Positions 49,859-57,349 of a stretch of DNA of 64,000 nucleotides are shown in pieces. Source of the stretch: Pseudosporangium ferrugineum (GTDB lineage Bacteria; Actinomycetota; Actinomycetes; Mycobacteriales; Micromonosporaceae). The notes under the pieces are model-generated. The model saw nothing but the letters and a program-made list of their open reading frames with translations, searched no databases and was not told where the DNA came from. The stretch covers positions 62,001 through 126,000 of the forward strand of contig NZ_PVZG01000015.1 in the NCBI RefSeq assembly GCF_003002065.1, in the 5' to 3' direction. Position 1 is the first letter of the stretch, and each line of letters opens with the position of its first letter. The position numbers and the translations under genes are program-made.

Positions 49859-49932
49859 GCCCTCGTAGCCCAACGGGCAGAGGCACGACGTTGAGGACGT
49901 CGCCAGTGCGCGTTCGAATCGCGCCGAGGGCA
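49859..49932 (+). tRNA. tRNA-Leu-like (anticodon GAG), short variable loop
   Basis: 74 bases. Acceptor GCCCTCG pairs with CGAGGGC; the D stem is only GCC/GGC. Anticodon stem CGACG/CGTCG holds loop TTGAGGA with anticodon GAG and G37. The variable loop is only CCAGT, although tRNA-Leu normally has a long variable arm. T arm GCGCG/CGCGC, loop TTCGAAT. Discriminator A. CCA not encoded. All stems pair, but the charging identity is doubtful. Confidence 0.75.
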
Positions 49933-49973
49933 CGTGCCGGCGCGGCGGTTTCCACGTCCGCCGCCGGCTTTAC

Positions 49974-50046
49974 ACCCGGGTAGCCCAACGGCAGAGGCAC
50001 GCCGCTCAGGACGGCGCCAGTGCGCGTTCGAATCGCGCTCCGGGTA
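49974..50046 (+). tRNA. tRNA-Leu-like (anticodon CAG), short variable loop
   Basis: 73 bases. Acceptor ACCCGGG pairs with TCCGGGT (one G-T). D region, variable loop (CCAGT) and T arm are the same as in the preceding tRNA, so the two are recent paralogues. Anticodon stem CGCCG/CGGCG holds CTCAGGA, anticodon CAG with G37. The long variable arm of leucine tRNAs is absent here too. Discriminator A. Confidence 0.75.
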
Positions 50047-50066
50047 CGCACGCAGCACCACCCCTC

Positions 50067-50139
50067 GGGCTCGTAGCTCATCTGGTAGAGCGCCGCTCTC
50101 GCACAGCGGAGGTGGCCGGTTCGACTCCGGCCGGGTCCA
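50067..50139 (+). tRNA. tRNA-Ala (anticodon CGC)
   Basis: 73 bases. Acceptor GGGCTCG/CGGGTCC includes a G3-T70 wobble pair, the main alanine identity element, plus another wobble. D arm GCTC/GAGC, anticodon stem CCGCT/AGCGG with loop CTCGCAC, T arm GCCGG/CCGGC with loop TTCGACT. Discriminator A. Likely functional. Confidence 0.8.
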
Positions 50140-50169
50140 CGCGCAAACAGTCATGCTCATCCCCCGCAC

Positions 50170-50251
50170 GCGCGTCGTGGACGGCGGCACGTCCAGCGGG
50201 CTGTAAACCCGCCGCCTCCGGGCAGACCTGGGTCGGCACCAGGGACGCGCA
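50170..50251 (+). tRNA. tRNA-Tyr-like (anticodon GTA), altered T-loop
   Basis: 82 bases. Acceptor GCGCGTC/GACGCGC, D arm GGAC/GTCC, anticodon stem GCGGG/CCCGC with loop CTGTAAA. A long variable region of 14 bases fits the class II form of bacterial tRNA-Tyr. T stem CCTGG/CCAGG is perfect, but the loop GTCGGCA departs from the usual TTCRA start. Stems are intact; activity is uncertain. Confidence 0.7.
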
Positions 50252-50254
50252 CTT

Positions 50255-50327
50255 GCCCTCGTAGCCGGGCGGACAGCGCACCGGATTCCGGATCCGGGGG
50301 CCGCTGGTCCGATCCCGGCCGGGGGCA
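50255..50327 (+). tRNA. tRNA-Arg-like (anticodon CCG)
   Basis: 73 bases. Acceptor GCCCTCG/CGGGGGC with one wobble. Anticodon stem CCGGA/TCCGG holds TTCCGGA, anticodon CCG. T stem GCTGG/CCGGC has loop TCCGATC, again non-canonical at its first bases. The D arm pairs poorly. It starts only three bases after the previous tRNA. Confidence 0.65.
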
Positions 50328-50335
50328 CGCACCAC

Positions 50336-50408
50336 GGTCGTATGCCCGAGTCTGGTCAGGGGACCGCCTGCAAAGCGGTGGACGCCGGTTCGAATCCGGC
50401 TACGGCCT
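50336..50408 (+). tRNA. tRNA-Cys (anticodon GCA)
   Basis: 73 bases. Acceptor GGTCGTA/TACGGCC, anticodon stem ACCGC/GCGGT with loop CTGCAAA, T arm GCCGG/CCGGC with loop TTCGAAT. The discriminator is U73, the key cysteine identity base. The D stem is CCC/GGG. It begins eight bases after the preceding tRNA and looks functional. Confidence 0.78.
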
Positions 50409-50515
50409 CGAGAATGCGCCATCCGCAGTGGCGCAGGCGAGCATCGGCGGCTCAACCGCCGCGCTGATCAAGCACCGCCGGCCCAGCCGTTTCCCCGCGA
50501 CCTTGCTGGTGACGA

Positions 50516-51481
50516 TCATCGGGGCAGGGCCGCGGCGGCGGCGTGGAGCCAGGTTGAGGCGGGGGCGGCGGTTGGTTGCGGTGGTAGGGCGCCGTTGACC
50601 GTGGCGGTCAAGGAGCTGTATCTGCCGAGCAGTTCGGCATGCCGGATCAGGTGCGGGTTCGGGTCGGCGTCGATGAGCCGGCGCCGGACTTCGGCGAAGT
50701 TCTGGTTGCCGGCGCGCGCGGCCATCCAGGTCACCCAGCGGTTGGCGAGGTCGCGGGCCCGGGGCGAGTCGACCGGTACGCCGGCTTCGGCGGCTGCCCT
50801 GGCTTCCGTGAGGAAGGCGACCTGTTGCTCGACGTCGTCATCCGTCAGCAGGGTCTCCCGCTCGGGGTCCGCGGACCCGGCGAAGGTCTCGGCGAGGAAT
50901 CGGCGGACGGCCTCCCGGAAGTCGGCGTCCTGGACCAGGTCGGCGAGTTCGATCCAGGCCTCGAGTTGGCCGGAGGTCGGCTCGGGCGGCAGGCGGGGCC
51001 ACCACGGGCGGAGGTGGCCGGCGAAGAAATCCTGCGCTTCGAGGCCGGCGGTGACATCGGTCCAGAATTCCTCGATGAGCTGGAGCCGGGCGTCGTCGGA
51101 CATGGACACCAACTTGTGCATGAGGCTCACCTGCGCGGTCGTGCCGCCCTGCCGGACGACGGTCCGCAGGACGGCCCGCCGGGCCTGGAAGCGGCTGAGC
51201 TGGCCTTCGACGATGGCCAGGTGGGCCGTCGCGAGCTCCGGCAGCGTGATCTTGTCGGCCAGCAGCCGGCGGATCTCGTCGAGGCTCGCGCCCAGTTCCC
51301 GGAGGGTACGAACCAGTTCGAGGCCCGCGACGGCACGGAGGTCGTAGCGCCGGTAGCCGGCTCCGGTGTGCCCGGTGGGAGCGACGATCCCCGCGTCGGA
51401 GTAGAACCGGATCGCACTGACGCTGAGGCCGGTACGGCGGGCGACCTCCCCGATCGAATACGTATCTTCCATGGCAGCCAC
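50516..51481 (-). CDS. MerR-family transcription regulator
   Basis: A 321-residue MerR protein. Residues about 7-75 are the DNA-binding domain: Y-S-I-G-E-V-A-R-R-T-G-L-S-V-S-A-I-R-F-Y, G-Y-R-R-Y-D, and V-R-T-L-R-E-L-G-A-S-L-D-E-I. A long coiled helix follows and then a 190-residue helical C-terminal part of TipAS-like length, without clear metal-binding cysteines. It could bind a drug or small molecule. ATG three codons in is an alternative start. It stands between the tRNA array and the LysR gene, both genes in the same direction. Confidence 0.88.
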   Translation of the reverse strand: MAAMEDTYSIGEVARRTGLSVSAIRFYSDAGIVAPTGHTGAGYRRYDLRAVAGLELVRTLRELGASLDEIRRLLADKITLPELATAHLAIVEGQLSRFQARRAVLRTVVRQGGTTAQVSLMHKLVSMSDDARLQLIEEFWTDVTAGLEAQDFFAGHLRPWWPRLPPEPTSGQLEAWIELADLVQDADFREAVRRFLAETFAGSADPERETLLTDDDVEQQVAFLTEARAAAEAGVPVDSPRARDLANRWVTWMAARAGNQNFAEVRRRLIDADPNPHLIRHAELLGRYSSLTATVNGALPPQPTAAPASTWLHAAAAALPR

Positions 51482-51537
51482 TATCGCGTCTCAAGCGACT
51501 GGAGAGTCAACCGCCTTCGAGCGAACCGTGGAGGACG

Positions 51538-52425
51538 CTAGTCCTGGGCGGGCAGGCAGGTCTGGGCCGATTTCCTGAATTCCTCGACCAGGGCGTTGTC
51601 GTCGACCGGGCGGGTCAGCATCACCGCCTGGCAGGGTGCGATGCCGTCGATCGGGATGGTGGTCAGGTCGGGGCGGATGAGGATGTGCTGGTCTCCTCGC
51701 GGGTGCATGGCGATGGCCCGGCCGCTCGCGACGAGCTCGAATTTGTCCTGGGCGGTGTGCACGGGTGGGCCGGCGAGGAGCCGGCCGCCGTCCGGGCGCT
51801 GCGGCCACCAGAAGGCCAGCCATTCCGCGGTGGCGCCGGGAATGACGAAGTCCACCATCGGTTCGTCGGCGAAGTCGGCCAGGGTGACCGAGGCACGTCC
51901 CGCCAGGCGGTGCGACAGGGGGACGACGAGCACCCGCGGATCGTCGTAGAGGACCGTGATGCGGCAGCCCTCGATGGGGAACGCGAACGGTTGCCAGGAG
52001 ACCACCACGTCCACCCGGTGCTCCTGTAGGGAGCGGCTGTCCTCCCAGGTCAGGTAGCGGGTGTGGATCTCCGCCGCGGGGTACCGCTCGCGCAGGTCGC
52101 GGACCGCCGGGGTGATGGTGAAGCCGGGCGTGTAGCCGATCGTGATCGCTCCCGACGTCGCTGCCGCCCGTACGCTGGTGACGGCGTGGCGGGCGGCGCC
52201 CAGCAGGTCTTTCGCCTGGGCGAGGAAGACGCGGCCGGCGGGGGTGAGCCGGCTGCCGTGGGCGTTCCGGTCGAAGAGCCGGACGCCGAGTTGCTCCTCG
52301 AGGCGCTGGATCTGCCGGCTCAGCGAGGGCTGCGCGACGTGTAGTTCGGCCGCTGCCCGGCCGATGTGCTGGTGTCCGGCGACGACGGTGAAATACCGCA
52401 CCAACCGCAGGTCGAGATCCGGCAT
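51538..52425 (-). CDS. LysR-family transcription regulator
   Basis: A 295-residue LysR protein. N-terminal winged helix: V-R-Y-F-T-V-V-A-G-H-Q-H-I-G-R-A-A-A-E-L, Q-P-S-L-S-R-Q-I-Q-R-L-E, R-L-F-D-R, then two-lobe effector domain (I-T-I-G-Y-T-P-G-F near residue 93). It is divergent from the MDR gene at 52528 with about 100 bases between starts, the usual LysR-target layout, so the MDR enzyme is the likely target. The spacer also holds a copied P450 5' end. Confidence 0.9.
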   Translation of the reverse strand: MPDLDLRLVRYFTVVAGHQHIGRAAAELHVAQPSLSRQIQRLEEQLGVRLFDRNAHGSRLTPAGRVFLAQAKDLLGAARHAVTSVRAAATSGAITIGYTPGFTITPAVRDLRERYPAAEIHTRYLTWEDSRSLQEHRVDVVVSWQPFAFPIEGCRITVLYDDPRVLVVPLSHRLAGRASVTLADFADEPMVDFVIPGATAEWLAFWWPQRPDGGRLLAGPPVHTAQDKFELVASGRAIAMHPRGDQHILIRPDLTTIPIDGIAPCQAVMLTRPVDDNALVEEFRKSAQTCLPAQD

Positions 52426-52453
52426 GACTCCACATTTTAGCTAGGGGCACAAC

Positions 52454-52540
52454 ATGCGCTTCGCGCATAAAACGGATACGGAACAGGTCTTGGACGCGTA
52501 CGCGCGAGCACTTCTACGGTCTTCTCCATGCCTTCGATCA
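52454..52540 (+). pseudogene. copied 5' end of a cytochrome P450 gene
   Basis: From the ATG at 52454, about 29 codons (T-D-T-E-Q-V-L-D-A-Y-A and surroundings) match the start of the P450 part of the fusion gene at 53587-55542. The match includes 32 identical bases in inverted orientation. After about 52530 the similarity ends and the frame runs over the MDR start in a different phase. It looks like a broken 5' fragment left by duplication or inversion. Confidence 0.7.
52473..52504 (+). repeat. 32-bp inverted repeat, left copy
   Basis: Thirty-two bases, starting CGGATACGGAACAGGTC, are identical to the reverse complement of 55492-55523. The two copies bracket the MDR and fusion genes, about 3 kb apart. 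Confidence 0.95.
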
Positions 52541-53580
52541 GCAATACCGCGCTGTGGCTCCGCAGGCCGGGAGCCGCTTTCCGGGTCGGACCCGCACCCC
52601 GCACGCCCGCCGGGCCGGGCGAGGTCGTGGTGCGGGTCCGCGCCGTCGCCGTGAACCCGGTCGACGGCAGCCCCGGCGTCGCGTATCGCCTGGTCTTTCC
52701 GTGGCTCACCTTTCCCGCGGTCATCGGTTCGGACGTGGCCGGCGAGGTCGTCGAGGTCGGTGCGGGCGTGACCCGCTTGCGTACGGGCGACCGCGTCGTC
52801 GGCCATGCCGTGGGCGTGGAACGTGATCGCAACCGGGCCGCCGAGGGGGCTTTCCAGCACTACTGCGTACTGCTGGCGCACATGGTTTCCCCCATTCCCG
52901 ACGAGCTTTCCTTCGCACAGGCCGCGGTGCTGCCGCTGGCCCTTTCCACCGCCGCCACCGGACTTTTCCAGGCGGATCATCTCGGCCTGCCGCTGCCCAC
53001 GGCCGAGCCGCCCGAGCGCGGCGAGACCGTCCTCGTCTGGGGCGGCTCGACCAGCGTGGGCATGAACGCGATTCAGCTCGCCCGGGCCGCCGGCTACCGC
53101 GTCGTGGCCACCGCCTCTCCCCACAACTTCGACCGCCTCCGCGCCCTGGGCGCCGCGGAGGTCGCCGACTATCACGGCCGTGACGCCGCCGGCCGGGTGA
53201 TAGCCGCGATCGGCGACAGCCCCCTGGCCGGCGTCCTGGCCATCGGTGCCGGGTCGCTGCCCCGCTGCCTCGCCGTCGCGGCCGGAGTGCCCGGCCGCCG
53301 GCGGGTCGCGTCCGCCCAGCCGGCGATCGTCATCCGGCTCGGCCTGCTCGGCCGGCGCCGTCGCGGCGTCACGGTGAGCGGCATCTGGGGTGGCACGCTC
53401 AAGGGGAACGAGGTGGGACCCGGCATCTACGCCGATTACCTGCCGGCCGCCCTGGCCGCCGAGCGCTTCCGGGCCGTACCCGAAGCAATGGTCGTCGGGG
53501 TTGGTCTTGACCGGATTCCCGTGGCCCTCGATCGGTTGCGCCGGGGCGTCTGCGCCCAGAAAATCGTCGTGACGCTCTGA
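52528..53580 (+). CDS. zinc-independent MDR oxidoreductase (quinone reductase-like)
   Basis: A 350-residue medium-chain dehydrogenase/reductase. A GroES-like fold with G-S-D-V-A-G-E-V-V-E-V-G-A-G is at about residues 68-81. The NADPH fold is V-L-V-W-G-G-S-T-S-V-G-M-N-A-I-Q-L at about 167-183. Catalytic-zinc cysteines of alcohol dehydrogenases are missing, so it resembles quinone oxidoreductase or enoyl reductase relatives. The start lies at the end of the copied P450 fragment, so its original promoter may have been replaced. Likely controlled by the divergent LysR protein. Confidence 0.88.
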   Translation: MPSISNTALWLRRPGAAFRVGPAPRTPAGPGEVVVRVRAVAVNPVDGSPGVAYRLVFPWLTFPAVIGSDVAGEVVEVGAGVTRLRTGDRVVGHAVGVERDRNRAAEGAFQHYCVLLAHMVSPIPDELSFAQAAVLPLALSTAATGLFQADHLGLPLPTAEPPERGETVLVWGGSTSVGMNAIQLARAAGYRVVATASPHNFDRLRALGAAEVADYHGRDAAGRVIAAIGDSPLAGVLAIGAGSLPRCLAVAAGVPGRRRVASAQPAIVIRLGLLGRRRRGVTVSGIWGGTLKGNEVGPGIYADYLPAALAAERFRAVPEAMVVGVGLDRIPVALDRLRRGVCAQKIVVTL

Positions 53581-53586
53581 CGGTGG

Positions 53587-55542
53587 TCAGTAGGTCACCA
53601 CTGCCTTGAACCGGATGTCGCCGTTGGCGGCCTTCTCGTAGGCCTCCGCGACGCGCTCCTTGGTGAAGACCTCGATCATGGGGGTGACCGCGCCGCGGGC
53701 GACGAAGTCGAGGGCCTCGGCGAGGTACTCGAAGCCGTTGTGGGCGGAGCCGATGATCTGGTAGCTGTGGGACACCAGCGGCAGCGCAGGCAGCGTCATC
53801 TCATCGGTGGCGATGCCCATCATGACGACCTTGCCCCACGGGCGCAGGCCCTCCATCGCGCCGGCCACGGCGGCGTGGTTGCTGCTCGTGTGCATGATCA
53901 GGTCGGCGCCGCCGGCGGCCTTGAGTCCCGCCCCGTCCGTGACGACCTCGTCCGCGCCGAGCTGCCGGGCGAGGTCCCGCTTGCCGAGGCTGTGGGTGAC
54001 CGCGGTGACGTGATAGCCGGCGGCCTTCGCGTACTGGATCGCGAGGTGGCCGAGACCGCCGATGCCGACGACGGCGACCCGGCCGGACGGCTTGACCTCC
54101 GCTCGGCGCAGCCCCGCCCAGACGGTGAAGCCGGCGCACAGGGTCGGCGCGGCCAGCTCGTACGGCACGGCGTCCGGCAACAGCACCGTGCCGTCGACGT
54201 CGGCGGCGATGTATTCCGCGTGGGCGCCGTCGACGTTGACGCCGGTGAGGATCGGGGCGGCACAGTTCGCGGCGGTGACGAAGCTGTTCGGGTGCTGCTC
54301 GCGGCAGAAGTCGCACTTGCCGCACCGCTTCTGCACCATCGGGATGCCCACCCGGTCGCCGATCTTGCGCTGGGTGACGCCCGCGCCGACCGCCACCACC
54401 TCGCCGACGCCTTCGTGCCCGAGGACCAGCGGGAACTCGCGGAACGACAACGTGCCGTTCGCCATCCACACGTCCGTACCGCAGATGGCGCAGGCGTGGA
54501 CGCGTACCAGCACCTGATTGGGGCCGGCCTCGGGCCGGCCCACGCTCTGCAGTTCCCAGCGGGCATTCACCTTGGGTACGACGACAGCCTGCATCTGAGT
54601 AGCCTCGACGACCGTGCGGCCCATGACCGACACGGTCGACGCGTGCCGCAGGATCTCCTCCAGGTCCCTCCTGACCCATTCCGGCCGGCGTAGCCGCTGC
54701 TCGAAACCGGGTAGCTGGGCGAGGAACCGGCCGATGTGGGCGATCGCGCCACGGGTCGTGTCCAGCCCGCCGAGCAGCAGGACCGTGACCACACCGAGTT
54801 GCTCGTCGAGGGTGAGCGGGCGGCCCTCGCCGACGCGCGCGGTGATCAGCGACTGCAGGACGTCGTCGTGGCCGGCCGGTCCGGCGGAGCGCTCCGACAG
54901 GATTTCCGCGGCGGCTCCGGCCACCCTCTCGAACGCGCTCGGGTCGCCGGTGGCCACACCCGTGACGGCCTGAACGGCCCGCTCCATGCGGTCCGGATCG
55001 TCGTCGTCGATGACGACCCGGGCGAGGGAGCCGGCGGTGAACGGGATGGCGAACTCGCTGACGAATTCGAGCCGGCCCCGATCGATCACTCCGTCGATGA
55101 GGGAATCGGCCAGCTCCCGCATCCGCGGGAGGTAGCGGCTCAGGAAGGACCGCGAGAAGTACGGGTTGAGGAACTGCCGGAAATCGCGGTGCAGCGGCGG
55201 ATCGAGGTCCAGCGGGGGCAGCGCCACCGGCACGTGCTGCACGCCCGGCGTCGTGGAGCTGAAGATCTCCGGGTGCTCGCCTACCGTCCGCAGGTCGTCG
55301 TAGCGGGTCACCACATACTGGCCGCCGTCGAACCCCGAAGGCACGACCGGGCACTCCCGGCGCGCCCAGGCGAGTTCCTCGGGCAGCCGCTCGCAGTCCT
55401 CCCGCCGGAACCAGTCGAGCTGCTCGAAGAACTCGTGAGCGCCGTTCCGGAATCGAGAGGGGATGCCATGGGGAGACGCTACGAACGCTCCCGCGTACGC
55501 GTCCAAGACCTGTTCCGTATCCGCGGCATGCACGAACGGCAT
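53587..55542 (-). CDS. in-frame fusion: truncated cytochrome P450 and zinc alcohol dehydrogenase
   Basis: One 651-residue frame. Residues 1-316 are the first part of a P450: B-to-C region L-D-P-P-L-H-R-D-F-R, I-helix L-L-G-G-L-D-T-T-R-G and K-helix E-E-I-L-R. It stops before the heme-binding cysteine loop, so this part cannot hold heme in the usual way. From Met317 a complete alcohol dehydrogenase follows: C-A-I-C-G-T-D-V-W (catalytic zinc), G-H-E-G-V-G-E-V, a structural-zinc segment C-G-K-C-D-F-C without the fourth usual cysteine, and G-I-G-G-L-G-H-L-A. ATG at 54594 with GAGG before it could let the ADH (335 residues) be made alone. The 5' 32 bases reappear inverted near 52473. Confidence 0.85.
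   Translation of the reverse strand: MPFVHAADTEQVLDAYAGAFVASPHGIPSRFRNGAHEFFEQLDWFRREDCERLPEELAWARRECPVVPSGFDGGQYVVTRYDDLRTVGEHPEIFSSTTPGVQHVPVALPPLDLDPPLHRDFRQFLNPYFSRSFLSRYLPRMRELADSLIDGVIDRGRLEFVSEFAIPFTAGSLARVVIDDDDPDRMERAVQAVTGVATGDPSAFERVAGAAAEILSERSAGPAGHDDVLQSLITARVGEGRPLTLDEQLGVVTVLLLGGLDTTRGAIAHIGRFLAQLPGFEQRLRRPEWVRRDLEEILRHASTVSVMGRTVVEATQMQAVVVPKVNARWELQSVGRPEAGPNQVLVRVHACAICGTDVWMANGTLSFREFPLVLGHEGVGEVVAVGAGVTQRKIGDRVGIPMVQKRCGKCDFCREQHPNSFVTAANCAAPILTGVNVDGAHAEYIAADVDGTVLLPDAVPYELAAPTLCAGFTVWAGLRRAEVKPSGRVAVVGIGGLGHLAIQYAKAAGYHVTAVTHSLGKRDLARQLGADEVVTDGAGLKAAGGADLIMHTSSNHAAVAGAMEGLRPWGKVVMMGIATDEMTLPALPLVSHSYQIIGSAHNGFEYLAEALDFVARGAVTPMIEVFTKERVAEAYEKAANGDIRFKAVVTY
55492..55523 (-). 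repeat. 32-bp inverted repeat, right copy
   Basis: Identical to the reverse complement of 52473-52504. It lies in codons near the start of the P450 part of the fusion gene. Confidence 0.95.
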
Positions 55543-55576
55543 GGCGTACGGCGGGTGTCCGGAAGGTGGTGGTGAG

Positions 55577-56323
55577 TCAGGCGTCGCGCAGGCGGGACCT
55601 GAGTACGTCGAATTCGCAGCCGGGCGAGTCCGGGTCGAAGCCGTGCTCGATCAGCCAGCGCGACGCCGTCAGGCTCCGCAGCGACCACCAGCCGCGGATC
55701 ACCTCGCGGTCCACGTCGTCGCCGTAGCCGGCGAGCAGGTCGTCGAGGCGTTCCTCGTGGCCGAGGGTGAGGGTGGCGAGATCGAACATGGCGTCGCCGG
55801 GGGCGGCCTCGGACCAGTCGATGATGCCGGTGACCTCGTCGCCGTCGACGAACACGTGGGTGATCTGCAGGTCGCCGTGGATGAACACCGGGTTCCACGG
55901 GCGGAGCGCGGCCTCGGCGATCTCCCGGTTGTGCCGGACCACCTCGGCGGGCAGGACGCCGGAGGCGAGCAGCCACGCGCACTCGGTGTCGAGCTCCGCG
56001 GCGAGGTCGTCGAGCCTCGTGCCGGGCCACGGCGGCAACGGCGCATCATGCAGCTTCCGTACGGCGGCACCCGCCGCGGCCCACGCCGCCGGCGAAGCGG
56101 GCGACGGTTCGCCGAGAACACCGAGGGCCTCTCCCCGTACGGCGGCGATCGCGAGCACCGGTGGCTCGTGCCAGAGGACCGGCGGGGTCGGCACCGGCAC
56201 CGTGGCCATCGCCCGCACCTCGACGGCGGCGTGCGCCGGATCGCCGTCGATCTTCAGGAACACGTCGCCGACACGCAGCGTCGCGCGCTGGCTGTGGGCG
56301 ACGACGACCTCGACCTCTTCCAC
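55577..56323 (-). CDS. aminoglycoside phosphotransferase-like kinase
   Basis: A 248-residue kinase of the APH/choline kinase fold. GTG at 56323 gives V-E-E-V-E-V-V-V-A-H-S-Q-R, the usual start of this family; the longer frame adds a proline-rich part. The catalytic loop is H-G-D-L-Q-I-T-H (about residues 150-157), where the position of the usual Asn is occupied by His. Metal-binding I-I-D-W-S-E-A follows. Related proteins phosphorylate antibiotics or small metabolites; a resistance role cannot be assumed. It reads away from the fusion gene start with a 34-base gap on the same strand. Confidence 0.82.
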   Translation of the reverse strand: MEEVEVVVAHSQRATLRVGDVFLKIDGDPAHAAVEVRAMATVPVPTPPVLWHEPPVLAIAAVRGEALGVLGEPSPASPAAWAAAGAAVRKLHDAPLPPWPGTRLDDLAAELDTECAWLLASGVLPAEVVRHNREIAEAALRPWNPVFIHGDLQITHVFVDGDEVTGIIDWSEAAPGDAMFDLATLTLGHEERLDDLLAGYGDDVDREVIRGWWSLRSLTASRWLIEHGFDPDSPGCEFDVLRSRLRDA

Positions 56324-56499
56324 CCGGCCATCCTGACGGGGGACGGCCGCCGATGTCGCCGGATTTACGGGCGGCGGGTCGCTCGAAAGTGCCACCCCGG
56401 ATGTCCTCCCGCGGGTGACTCGCCCGGCCGGATGTCTCCCTAGAGTCCAGCGACGGGCCGCCGGACCGGGCGCGCCTCAGGCTCGACGGGAGGCAGTGG

Positions 56500-57339
56500 A
56501 TGAGCGCGTTGTCGAGGCCGGGCACGGAGGGCCGGCCGGGGCGGGACGGACGCCTGCTGCGGCTGCCGGTCGTGTGGATGCTGGTGGGCATCGTCGGCGT
56601 CGCGGCGGCCTCGACGTTCTCGCTCGGCGGGCCGGTCCTCGGTCTCGTCGGCGCGGTCGCCGCGGTCGTCGTCTACCGGCTGGTGATGCACCGCGTCGCG
56701 CGCCGGGAGACTCCAGAGATCGCCGGGCGGCACGCCGTACCCCAATTCTTGTTCGGGTCCTTGTTCGGGGTCTTGTTCATCGGGGTGTCGATCCTGGCGG
56801 TGCTCAGCGAGTTCGAGTTCAGCCGGTCCGCGGGCGATCTGGTGCCGGTCACGGCGAGCATGGCGGCGACCTCCCTGGGTGCGGCGGTCACCGAGGAGCT
56901 GATGTTCCGCGGTCTGCTCCTGCAGGCCCTGGAGCGGATGGCCGGCAGCTGGGTGGCGCTGGGCGTCACCGCGCTGCTGTTCGGGTTGCTGCACCTGGCC
57001 AACCCGGGGGCGACGCTGTGGAGCTCCATCGCGATCGCCGTCGAGGCCGGTGTCCTGCTGGGGGCCGCGTTCCTGTGGCGGCGCAACCTCTGGTTCGCCG
57101 TGGGCCTGCACTTCGCCTGGAACACCGCGGTGGGGCTGCTGGGCATCCCGGTGTCCGGTCACCCGGCGGACGGCGTGCTCGTCACCCGGCCGACCGGGCC
57201 CGAACTGCTGACCGGAGGCGATTTCGGGCTCGAGGCGTCGCTGGTCCCGGTCCTCGTGAGCCTGCTGCTCGCCGTACCGATGCTGCTCGCGGCCCGCCGC
57301 CGCGGCCGTCTGGTATCCCGGGGTCAAGCCCCTCACTAG
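56500..57339 (+). CDS. CPBP-family intramembrane metalloprotease
   Basis: A 279-residue membrane protein with about seven helices. Abi/CPBP motifs are E-E-L-M-F-R-G at residues 132-138, F-G-L-L-H-L-A-N with His165, and V-G-L-H-F-A-W-N with His204, so the putative metal site is complete. Relatives process prenylated proteins or mature bacteriocins or confer self-immunity. ATG after GGGAGGCAG. It ends 10 bases before the kinase gene; the last codons overlap that gene's promoter. Confidence 0.9.
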   Translation: MSALSRPGTEGRPGRDGRLLRLPVVWMLVGIVGVAAASTFSLGGPVLGLVGAVAAVVVYRLVMHRVARRETPEIAGRHAVPQFLFGSLFGVLFIGVSILAVLSEFEFSRSAGDLVPVTASMAATSLGAAVTEELMFRGLLLQALERMAGSWVALGVTALLFGLLHLANPGATLWSSIAIAVEAGVLLGAAFLWRRNLWFAVGLHFAWNTAVGLLGIPVSGHPADGVLVTRPTGPELLTGGDFGLEASLVPVLVSLLLAVPMLLAARRRGRLVSRGQAPH

Positions 57340-57349
57340 ACTCCCTCGG

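Noticed and set aside
50409..50500. Possible seventh tRNA after tRNA-Cys
   Set aside because: There are hairpins with GGCGG/CCGCC around CTCAA, but no consistent 7-bp anticodon loop, T arm or acceptor stem could be drawn. At most a decayed tRNA.
52473..55523. Transposon with 32-bp terminal inverted repeats
   Set aside because: The repeats are coding sequence of a P450 start, there is no transposase between them and no target duplication was seen.
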